28,475 nucleotides of DNA from a virus, in the IMG/VR virus record IMGVR_UViG_3300033141_005242, positions 1-28,475 of that record. The stretch is one strand, 5' to 3'. The notes under the pieces are model-generated. The model was not told where the DNA came from and searched no databases. It worked only from the letters and a program-made list of their open reading frames with translations. A program made the translations under genes and the position numbers. Below, one piece after another: positions 21,895 to 28,288 of the stretch. Within the stretch, counting starts at the first letter, position 1, and each line of letters begins with the position of its first letter.

Positions 21895-23322
21895 ATGGCT
21901 GGTTGGCTAACAGTGAGGATAGTGGAAGAGGAGGGTGGCACGGCCTATCCTCTTCCCGGAGCCCTCCTTAGGTCTCTGTCGTTGGATTTAATCATCGTTC
22001 CGGCGCGCGATGAAAATCATCCATCAGATTACGTCTTGTTTCTCAACACCGCGTCTGTAATGGACGATGTTGAGCAGTCGGCAGAATTTGCTCAGTTTCG
22101 GAGCGAGGTTGAATCATACTGTAGAGAGTTGGGTGTGAGAGTTCGTGTTGAGACAGTCATTTTTATTTCTCATGGCGAAATCGCGCCCGCTGCCACTAGG
22201 TTGGTACCGACGCAGCCTGATTCGGGTGTAGAAATAGAAACTGAGAGTTCACAACATCAGCGAAGAGATGAGATTAGAGCAGAGTATGAAGGTCTCCGTC
22301 GGATGATGGACTTTGTCAGAAGGAACCAACCCCGCGGTGTGTCTGACGGCAGAGCTATTGAAGTTGCTCGTCATGTGGCGAGGAGTGGTCAAACACAGAG
22401 AGTAGCGCAAGATGCGGCAGTCCTCGAAGCCGCTGTGAGGGAAGGACTTGAACGTCCGAAGAATCTGGACAACAATATTGAAAAGTTGGCTGCTATCCTA
22501 GAAAGGTGGAATTTATGTGCTAAGACGCTGGAGCAGGAAGTCGAGAATCTTTCCCGCGAAAGAACTCGCAGGATAAGAGTGATCAATGAGGGCATTCTTG
22601 TTTGGCAGTTCTATAAGATGTATGCAGGTGCTATCAGAGAAATATCAGCTAAACCAGATGCAGGAGTTGATAGAGAGTGTATTCGGTTTCTTCGGCATCT
22701 TGGTTCAGATTTCAACACAGATGGTTTGATACAGCTTCGAGATGAAATTGTGTCTAAAGTGGTTGAGAACGAGGTTGAGTCGAAGAAAAATCTTGAGAGG
22801 GTTATCAATGAACTGGTTCTGTGTGAACGAAGGATCCGCGAGGTGAACGAGGAGATAGCCGCAGTTGCGAGGAGGTCGAAAGATTGGGCGCGAGAGAAAG
22901 CGAAAAACGAACTTGAAATTATATCTAAAATGCCCTATGTGGAAAAATTCGAGGTCTCGGTTTCGCCGCCCCAGCTGGTTGTCTTCTACGGGAATGCTCA
23001 TATACGGTGGGGAGGCAATGACTTCGAGATAGGCAAGTACATTTTGAAGATAGATTTGGATCAGACAGGAAGCGGCGATACCAAACTTCGCCTTCGTCAT
23101 GCGGAGCTGCCTGAACACGTGAGTCAGCAGCATCCACATGTTAATGGGAGTTATGTTTGTTGGGGGAACATCCGTAAAGGAATAACGAGTTTATATGCAG
23201 AATTTTCGTTGGCTATGCTAGTGACTGTGGTTTGGAAGTTTTTGAATAGCTACACTTATGGAGATAGTTTCATCAAGATTGAAAATTTTGTAGAAAAATT
23301 GAATGAAATGAGAGGGAGGTAA
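21895..23322 (+). CDS. E2-like protein: long coiled coil plus C-terminal UBC-like domain
   Basis: 475 residues from ATG 21895 (AGGAGGG upstream). Residues about 1-100 form an unidentified alpha-beta domain, 110-345 are mainly charged helix with likely coiled coils, and 350-475 have the E2 order: VFYGNAHIRWGG strand pairs, then HPHVNGSYVCWGN with Cys422 in the place of the E2 active Cys (after HPxV). This His413-Pro-His415-Val-x-x-x-x-x-Cys422 arrangement resembles prokaryotic E2-like families. It would carry the modifier from the E1 to its target. The E2 assignment is by pattern and operon context; the N-terminal part might choose the substrate. Confidence 0.7.
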   Translation: MAGWLTVRIVEEEGGTAYPLPGALLRSLSLDLIIVPARDENHPSDYVLFLNTASVMDDVEQSAEFAQFRSEVESYCRELGVRVRVETVIFISHGEIAPAATRLVPTQPDSGVEIETESSQHQRRDEIRAEYEGLRRMMDFVRRNQPRGVSDGRAIEVARHVARSGQTQRVAQDAAVLEAAVREGLERPKNLDNNIEKLAAILERWNLCAKTLEQEVENLSRERTRRIRVINEGILVWQFYKMYAGAIREISAKPDAGVDRECIRFLRHLGSDFNTDGLIQLRDEIVSKVVENEVESKKNLERVINELVLCERRIREVNEEIAAVARRSKDWAREKAKNELEIISKMPYVEKFEVSVSPPQLVVFYGNAHIRWGGNDFEIGKYILKIDLDQTGSGDTKLRLRHAELPEHVSQQHPHVNGSYVCWGNIRKGITSLYAEFSLAMLVTVVWKFLNSYTYGDSFIKIENFVEKLNEMRGR

Positions 23323-23327
23323 CAATT

Positions 23328-23996
23328 ATGGATTATCAAAGACAGCTAGATATTTTTAACCCGGCCGAATTCGAAAATGAGAAGGTAAACATAGTAGGTT
23401 GCGGAGGAATAGGATCGTTTGCAGCAGTTGCTGTTGCCAAAATGGGACTTAGCTTATCCTTGTGGGATGGTGATGTTGTTGAGGATCACAATGTTCCCAA
23501 TCAATTCTTTCCACATAAAGCGGTTGGCATGAATAAAGCTGAAGCAGTTGCGAGGCTCGTGAAGGCGTTTTCCGATGTAAATGTTGACGCACACGCAAAG
23601 ATGTGGGAAGGCGAAGAACTGACAGGTATCGTCGTAAGTGCCGTTGATTCGATGGCTGGCAGACGTTCTCTTTGGGAAGAGGTCAAGACGTCACCAAACG
23701 TTCCGCTTTTCATAGATGGCAGGATAGGCGGGGAATTTGTCCGAGTCATATCAGTCAGGCCTGTCAATGACGCCTTCGTTTTTGGTTGGTATGAAGGGAC
23801 GTTGATTGATGATGAAGACGCAGTTGAATTTCCTTGCACAGCGAGGGCAGTTATATATGTTGGTTTCCAAGTTGCGGCAACGATAACTGCAATTATCAAG
23901 CAATTTCTTGTGACAGGCAAACTATCCTGGTACGACATCAATTATAGCATGAGTGATTTTAATGTCGCCACTAATCTGGCGGCTGACACAATATAA
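23328..23996 (+). CDS. E1/ThiF-type activating enzyme
   Basis: 222 residues. The Rossmann ATP site is VGCGGIGSF (from residue 23), DGD at 47-49, then DHNVPNQFFPHKAVGMNKAEA, all diagnostic of E1/ThiF/MoeB enzymes. VSAVDSMAGRR is the second substrate-adenylation element. Cys170 in EFPCTARA is the place of the catalytic Cys in JAB-associated prokaryotic E1s. No CxxC zinc pairs are seen. It would adenylate the Ubl C-terminus and pass it to a thioester. It lies between the E2-like and JAMM genes, 5 bases after the former. Confidence 0.92.
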   Translation: MDYQRQLDIFNPAEFENEKVNIVGCGGIGSFAAVAVAKMGLSLSLWDGDVVEDHNVPNQFFPHKAVGMNKAEAVARLVKAFSDVNVDAHAKMWEGEELTGIVVSAVDSMAGRRSLWEEVKTSPNVPLFIDGRIGGEFVRVISVRPVNDAFVFGWYEGTLIDDEDAVEFPCTARAVIYVGFQVAATITAIIKQFLVTGKLSWYDINYSMSDFNVATNLAADTI

Positions 23997-24008
23997 ATGG
24001 AGGAAAAC

Positions 24009-24833
24009 ATGAAAATTAAACTCAAATCGCAATTCCCTCATTATGAGGTGAAGATCTCTAGGAAAGAATACGACAAGATGATGTTTTTGGCACGTTTAGC
24101 CCAACCTTTTGAGGTTCAAGTGCTAGCTGATGTGGGGTTCGAGGACAATGTCTTCTATATCTCAAAGATCCATCTTATCAAACAACGTGTTAGTCCCTCT
24201 ACGACAGAGTTTGATACCGCTTCATTGGCGGACTTCCTGCTGAATTCGGAACATCCAGAGAGGATACACGGTTGGATTCATTGTCATGTTAATATGGGAA
24301 CTTTTTGGTCTGGTGTGGATGAACAGAATATCCAAAGTCTTGTTGAGACAATGGGTTGGGTAGTTAGCATTGTATTCACCTTGGATGGGCATATGACTGC
24401 GAGGTTGGATGTGAAGGTTGATGTCAAACCTGCACTAGGTCGCACGATTGAGTTGCCCCAATCTATCCTTTCTTTCGACGGGATTCGTTGTGAGGTGGAG
24501 GATGTCTTATCAGATAAAGAAAGACAGGAACTTGAAAAACTCTTTGAGCAGACGGTTTGCGCATCTCGACCTCAATTTAGTGAACACACTGGTATTCACA
24601 CCTACGGAGGCCTACAGCTATTTGATACCCCTGAAGGCAATGATGATGTTGAAGAGGATAACATCGATAGTGAAGAGTTTGATGATGGTGGTGAAGGCCT
24701 GACGATTTGCTCGACCTGTGCGCACGAGATTCGTGGAGGGGCCTTTTGTAGAGCAGGGAGGGATATGTTTCTAGCCTCGAGAGATGGGTGTTGCGAGGCT
24801 TGGGTTCCTAATGATGATGTTAGAAAGGTCTAG
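24009..24833 (+). CDS. JAB/JAMM metalloisopeptidase with Cys-rich tail
   Basis: 274 residues from ATG 24009 (GGAGG five bases upstream, overlapping the earlier ATG at 23997). Zinc site: Glu35, then His91-x-His93, Ser101 and Asp104 in HCHVNMGTFWSGVD, a perfect HxH-x7-SxxD. An acidic linker (about 210-228) leads to a Cys-rich end (CSTC, C, CC, about residues 234-262), probably a treble-clef or ribbon zinc site. JAMM enzymes in such operons trim the Ubl or remove it from targets. Last gene of the operon; its stop is inside repeated element copy 7. Confidence 0.9.
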   Translation: MKIKLKSQFPHYEVKISRKEYDKMMFLARLAQPFEVQVLADVGFEDNVFYISKIHLIKQRVSPSTTEFDTASLADFLLNSEHPERIHGWIHCHVNMGTFWSGVDEQNIQSLVETMGWVVSIVFTLDGHMTARLDVKVDVKPALGRTIELPQSILSFDGIRCEVEDVLSDKERQELEKLFEQTVCASRPQFSEHTGIHTYGGLQLFDTPEGNDDVEEDNIDSEEFDDGGEGLTICSTCAHEIRGGAFCRAGRDMFLASRDGCCEAWVPNDDVRKV

Positions 24834-24867
24834 AATTTTTTATCCCTGTGATAATAACAATGAGGGG
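24832..24867 (+). promoter_or_regulatory. Repeated intergenic element, copy 7 (putative phage promoter)
   Basis: AGAATTTTTTATCCC then TGTGATAATAACAATGAGGGG. The core base AAC replaces AAT. The following leader has GAGAT...ATCTC which can form a small hairpin before the AAAGGAGG ribosome site. Confidence 0.7.
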
Positions 24868-24901
24868 AGAGATGAGAACGAATCTCAAAGGAGGTAAAGA
24901 A

Positions 24902-25186
24902 ATGATGAGAGAAAAACCTTTAGGTGAACGTCATAATGAGGAACTTCGCAATAGGATTGCCGATGAAGCTGCCTATTGGGAATCTCTGATGAGAGATGTT
25001 GAGTATGGGAGATGTCCTCACTTGGTGGCAGAGGGTTGTTTTCCTTGTCCATATGGTACCAAAAAGAAGGGTTATTGTAGTCTCGTCAAAGAGGTAAATG
25101 ACGTAGAAGAGTACCCAGAGGAATTTTGGTGTGATCAGGTAATGAGGGAATTATCAAAGAGAGAAGATGAGTTGGCCTTTCTATGA
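24902..25186 (+). CDS. Small Cys-containing protein of unknown function
   Basis: 94 residues from ATG 24902 with AAAGGAGG upstream. An in-frame ATG at 24848 is inside the repeated element and is not used. Charged N-terminus, then five Cys (CPHL, CFPC, YC, WC), with one Cys-x2-Cys pair, which could bind zinc. No family recognised. It leads a three-gene unit with a membrane protein and a small HTH protein. Confidence 0.7.
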   Translation: MMREKPLGERHNEELRNRIADEAAYWESLMRDVEYGRCPHLVAEGCFPCPYGTKKKGYCSLVKEVNDVEEYPEEFWCDQVMRELSKREDELAFL

Positions 25187-25198
25187 AGGGAGGTAAAA

Positions 25199-25417
25199 TT
25201 GGCTTTTGAGAAAAAGGAAGGTTTCTATATTATACTAGCCGGGTTAATGTTTCTGGTAGGACTTGTTTTGGGTGTTATAGTGGGATACAAGGTTGGTTTT
25301 ATAGCTGGCGAAGCCTATGTTGTTAGAAAAATCCAGCGAGTCGAGATGCGTCCCTCAACAAAGAGTCAACCTTGTATGTTCATTGATCTACAAGCTCGCC
25401 CGAGCGATTCGGATTGA
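25199..25417 (+). CDS. Small single-pass membrane protein
   Basis: 72 residues, TTG start at 25199 with GGGAGG upstream (no ATG fits). A single hydrophobic helix, about residues 10-39, is rich in Gly (GLMFLVGLVLGVIVGYKVGF), typical of tight helix packing. The short tail is soluble. No signal peptide site is evident, so it is probably an N-in or N-out anchor. Function unknown; it might be a superinfection or host-membrane protein. Confidence 0.65.
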   Translation: MAFEKKEGFYIILAGLMFLVGLVLGVIVGYKVGFIAGEAYVVRKIQRVEMRPSTKSQPCMFIDLQARPSDSD

Positions 25418-25428
25418 AGGAGGAGGAG

Positions 25429-25608
25429 ATGGGCAAACCTTATTCGCGCTGCTTATCTAAGAAGGAAAGGGAACGACGAGATCGTCTCATAGTAAAGTTG
25501 AGAGATTATGGGCTGACGTGGACAAGCATTTCAAAACGAGTCGGTGTTAGTGCATCACGATGCATTAAGATCTACCGCGGAATAAAAGGCGAGACGAATA
25601 ACAGCTAG
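25429..25608 (+). CDS. Small helix-turn-helix protein
   Basis: 59 residues from ATG 25429 (AAGGAGG upstream). SKKERERRDRLIVKLRDYG then TWTSISKRVGVSASRCIKIYRG is a clear HTH with the turn at GVS, close in layout to the protein at 1800. The N-terminus is basic. Likely DNA-binding. It ends shortly before repeated element copy 8, so both small HTH proteins border such elements. Confidence 0.75.
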   Translation: MGKPYSRCLSKKERERRDRLIVKLRDYGLTWTSISKRVGVSASRCIKIYRGIKGETNNS

Positions 25609-25612
25609 CGGC

Positions 25613-25649
25613 AGAATTTTTTATCCCACTGATAATAATAATAAGGGGA
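25613..25649 (+). promoter_or_regulatory. Repeated intergenic element, copy 8 (putative phage promoter)
   Basis: AGAATTTTTTATCCC then ACTGATAATAATAATAAGGGG, the same ACTGATAAT variant as copy 6, and the same leader GAGAGATGGAGGAG after it. The SLOG gene starts 29 bases further on. Confidence 0.7.
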
Positions 25650-25678
25650 GAGATGGAGGAGCGCAAAGGGGTAAAGAA

Positions 25679-26041
25679 ATGAAATTAGGCATTGTGGGAT
25701 CTAGAAAACGAGACTCGATGAGAGACAAGGCTTTGCTTAGACAACGGATCCTCGTATTAAATCCCGAAGTGATAATTTCGGGAGGTTGCCCGAGAGGAGC
25801 TGACAGGTTTGCAGAGGAGTTGGCAGAGGAGCTGGGAATCCCGATAAAGATTCATTATCCAGAAATCTCTGACGGTGCGTCTTATTGGGAGAGAATCCGT
25901 GCATATTATGCGCGGAACCAGAAGATCGCGGAGGACTCCGATTATTTAATTGCGCTTGTCTCAAAGTCTCGCAAGGGCGGGACAGAGGATACAATAAGAC
26001 GGTTTTTAAAGCTTGGTAAATCGGATCTAGAAATTTGGTGA
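25679..26041 (+). CDS. SLOG-fold protein (DUF2493/YspA-like)
   Basis: 120 residues with the SLOG signature: N-terminal GIVGSRKR, then SGGCPRGADRFAEELA, and ARNQKIAEDSDYLIAL followed by a KGGTEDTIR loop. SLOG domains bind nucleotides or their derivatives, and appear in systems that sense or make nucleotide signals; here it is a single domain, so binding of a nucleotide or NAD-type ligand is the likely core function. ATG 25679 with GGGGTAA upstream. First gene after repeated element copy 8. Confidence 0.85.
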   Translation: MKLGIVGSRKRDSMRDKALLRQRILVLNPEVIISGGCPRGADRFAEELAEELGIPIKIHYPEISDGASYWERIRAYYARNQKIAEDSDYLIALVSKSRKGGTEDTIRRFLKLGKSDLEIW

Positions 26042-26052
26042 AGGATGGGGAA

Positions 26053-26397
26053 ATGGAAAAATTATTAAACTTTCAAGCGGCTGAGTTTAAAAAGGGGCTC
26101 AATTTCTTGGTCGTAAAATATGACAAGGTTGTTGATCATCTAAGAGTTGGGGGCGTCACCTTCATCAAAGGTTGGAACGGCCTAGCATGGATCGAGAAAA
26201 TTTATATCTGCGCCTTGAGTGACATCCCAGATGAGGTTTTTAAAAATGAGGCAGATCCGAGATGTCGAACACTGAAGGGACTAATTGAAGTGCTCTCAAA
26301 GGAGGTGTGCCCCGAGATAAAAGATCTGCTTGAGTCTGGATATTTAGGATTCAAGGTAGCCTGCATTGGCTATCGGCTCTTTAAGCCATACGAGTAA
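26053..26397 (+). CDS. Protein of unknown function
   Basis: 114 residues from ATG 26053 (AAGGATGGGG upstream; in-frame TTG 26035 and GTG 26038 overlap the SLOG end and are less likely). Alpha-beta pattern, mixed charge, two separated Cys. No known motif. It follows the SLOG gene closely and so is likely co-transcribed from copy 8. Confidence 0.7.
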   Translation: MEKLLNFQAAEFKKGLNFLVVKYDKVVDHLRVGGVTFIKGWNGLAWIEKIYICALSDIPDEVFKNEADPRCRTLKGLIEVLSKEVCPEIKDLLESGYLGFKVACIGYRLFKPYE

Positions 26398-26404
26398 GGG
26401 GTAT

Positions 26405-26544
26405 GGAAATTTGGTTCAGTATTGGCATTTATAGGATAGCATATTTTTTTGAGAGTGTAAAGAAAAGGAGAATCGGAAATCAGATTCAGGGTTGGCACTT
26501 ATAACATTAGATATTTTAATGAGATTGTCAAGGAGAAATCATGA
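26405..26544 (+). repeat. Two tandem imperfect 70-bp repeats in the 143-bp gap
   Basis: Copy 1 is 26405-26474 and copy 2 is 26475-26544. Both begin GGAAAT and share TTCAG, TTGGCA, TTATA, ATATTTT and TGAGA in order. Copy 2 ends with the start codon region of the next gene. Translated in frame, the copies give similar peptides (EIWFSIGIYRIAYFFESVKK and EIRFRVGTYNIRYFNEIVKE). Copy 1 has ATG at 26403 with a poor ribosome site; copy 2 has an AAGGAG site but TCG in place of ATG. It is either a decayed duplicated small gene or a duplicated regulatory leader. Confidence 0.7.
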
Positions 26545-26918
26545 AGAAAAGAGAGAGTAAAATGGCAAGGAAGGAAAGGAGGGCGTGGTTAAAGGCTATC
26601 AAGAAATTGGAAAAGTTTTACAAAAAGAACACGCCTAGCATAGGTTGTCCTTTGTGTGAAGTGGTAGAGAGATTTTACCCACCCATTATCAAGGAAGGAT
26701 GGAAAAAATATCCTGATTGTAGGCGTTGTTTGTGGGTTAGATTTGAAGGTGTAAAGTGTACTGAATATGCAAATATGGAATTCGGAAGCTGTATTCATAT
26801 GTGCAAGTACTCTGGGGATGGGAGATGGGTAAGAGATAGCCTAGAAAGGTTGGCTAGATGGAAAGAGTTAGTAGGAAGTATGGCTGGATGGCTTTTATTT
26901 CTGTCTCTTGAGGAGTGA
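26541..26918 (+). CDS. Basic, Cys-rich protein of unknown function
   Basis: 125 residues from ATG 26541 (AAGGAG upstream). The first 35 residues are basic and helical; the middle has CPLC, a CRRC pair and further single Cys residues, which fits a bound zinc. The end has Trp-rich helical stretch with GSMAGWLLFLSL, perhaps membrane-touching. Function not recognised. The tandem repeat forms its upstream leader. Confidence 0.68.
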   Translation: MKKRESKMARKERRAWLKAIKKLEKFYKKNTPSIGCPLCEVVERFYPPIIKEGWKKYPDCRRCLWVRFEGVKCTEYANMEFGSCIHMCKYSGDGRWVRDSLERLARWKELVGSMAGWLLFLSLEE

Positions 26919-26920
26919 AG

Positions 26921-27370
26921 ATGGGGAAAGGGAAAAGAGAAAAACAAATCATCATAGGAAGTTTCTCTGTGGTTAAAGAGACAGAGAGGGCTTATCTCTT
27001 GCGCTACAAAGGCGGGTCGAAAGACGTTTTTGGAGGATTGTTCTATGCCGAAGAAGATGAGGAGTTTTGGGTCCCTAAGTCAGCGGTGATGGAGATAGGG
27101 GTTGGTTATGTTATTGCCAAGTGGTGGAAAACACGAACAGGGGATCCTGTGCTAGACATTGACAAGTGGCCTGGGAGGGAAGTGGTTATTTCCATAGACC
27201 CACAAGTTAGGGACTATGAGGGGCTTCTTAGGATGGGTGATTATAAGACTATTTTATTTAAGCGTGCTTTAGAGAGAGAACACCCGCTTCCTGTCGAATG
27301 GTCGCGTCAGGGAGCTATCAAGATCTTTTTCCCCGCATCTCTTGTGGAGAAACTGAGAGAGGAGGATTAA
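26921..27370 (+). CDS. Protein of unknown function
   Basis: 149 residues from ATG 26921 (AGGAG upstream). Beta-rich with a basic start and conserved-looking DKWPGREV and FFPASLVEKL. No motif recognised; no Cys site or membrane segment. Its stop overlaps the next start codon (TAATG), indicating a shared transcript. Confidence 0.7.
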   Translation: MGKGKREKQIIIGSFSVVKETERAYLLRYKGGSKDVFGGLFYAEEDEEFWVPKSAVMEIGVGYVIAKWWKTRTGDPVLDIDKWPGREVVISIDPQVRDYEGLLRMGDYKTILFKRALEREHPLPVEWSRQGAIKIFFPASLVEKLREED

Positions 27371-27597
27371 TGAGTGGAGTTATTATTTTTATCTTAGGCG
27401 TCGTCGTTGGTGGGATCGTCGGGCTTCTGGGAATATCCTTGATGACGACATCAAAGACGGCAAGTTTACGGGAACATAACTTTATCATGAAGACTAGTAT
27501 GAGGAGGTTGGAGATGGAGTTAAAAGAATGTCGGGAAAGTAAGAAGGCGTTGAAGAAGGCTTTGGAGGAGATGGAAAAAGAAAAGGAGACTCGTTAA
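27370..27597 (+). CDS. Small membrane-anchored coiled-coil protein
   Basis: 75 residues from ATG 27370, with GGAGG upstream in the end of the previous gene. An N-terminal hydrophobic helix (VIIFILGVVVGGIVGLLGISL, about residues 4-24) is followed by a charged helix of about 45 residues with coiled-coil character. This layout is seen in Rz-like spanins and other anchors, but there is no lysis cassette near it, so function is open. TAATG overlap on both sides. Confidence 0.65.
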   Translation: MSGVIIFILGVVVGGIVGLLGISLMTTSKTASLREHNFIMKTSMRRLEMELKECRESKKALKKALEEMEKEKETR

Positions 27598-27953
27598 TGA
27601 AAGAAGTTTATGTCGTTACGACGGGCAGAGTTTTGGGAGTTTATACAGGCAAAGATAAAGCCGAGCGAGTGAACAAAATCTTCGGCGGCAAAGAAAATGG
27701 TTTTTCGGTCGTCTCCGTTCCACTCGATGTTGCGCCTCCAGCACAGAAGAGGTTTTATGTGTTTGTGAGGAAGAATGGTGAGATAGAAAAAGTTAGTCTT
27801 GCGAGTCCAGCAGAGTATTCATCTGAATTTGGGATCGTAAAGACAGAGTGGGATAGCGGCGCAGGTTATACGTACAGCGTTTGGGCGGATGATATAGAGC
27901 AAGCCGTTAAGATCGTTAAAGGGTACTTGAAAGAGACCGGGAACAATCTATAA
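27597..27953 (+). CDS. Protein of unknown function
   Basis: 118 residues. Alternating strands and helices (VYVVTTGRVLGVYTGK, RFYVFVRKNGEIEKV, TYSVWADDIEQAVKIVKGY) suggest a small two-repeat alpha-beta fold. No Cys, no membrane segment. Its ATG overlaps the preceding stop. No family recognised. Confidence 0.68.
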   Translation: MKEVYVVTTGRVLGVYTGKDKAERVNKIFGGKENGFSVVSVPLDVAPPAQKRFYVFVRKNGEIEKVSLASPAEYSSEFGIVKTEWDSGAGYTYSVWADDIEQAVKIVKGYLKETGNNL

Positions 27954-27967
27954 GAGGAGGCGGTAAA

Positions 27968-28288
27968 GTGTGGCAAGATGAGGAGGAATATATTGTCAGA
28001 TGCGATTGTGGGCAATTACATTTTGTGCATCTGTTATTTCTTTATAGTGCTTGGGGTAACCACGAACATATGGACTTAGACATTATGATGGAGCCTGAGG
28101 GTGGAACGTTTTGGGAGAGGATCAAGAAGGCATTTTGGTTTATTGTGAAGGAGAGGAAATTTTATCATTATGGGGACGTCAGTCTGAATTTGCGGACAGA
28201 TCGAGGACGTAAAGAAGTTGAGGGATTAATTTCTTTTCTTCAGAGAGTACTTGAGCAAGCGAAAAAGAAGGGAGGCCGAGGTGAATAG
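27968..28288 (+). CDS. Protein of unknown function
   Basis: 106 residues from GTG 27968 (AGGAGG upstream). An N-terminal RCDCG element might hold a metal together with His residues further on (HFVH, NHEH), but the set is incomplete. Aromatic in the middle, basic at the end ([10 protein letters not shown]). Overlaps the next gene by 8 bases. Confidence 0.65.
   Translation: MWQDEEEYIVRCDCGQLHFVHLLFLYSAWGNHEHMDLDIMMEPEGGTFWERIKKAFWFIVKERKFYHYGDVSLNLRTDRGRKEVEGLISFLQRVLEQAKKKGGRGE

Noticed and set aside
26411-26460. Sigma54 promoter (TTGGCA...GC)
   Set aside because: The GG-N10-GC spacing does not fit in either repeat copy.
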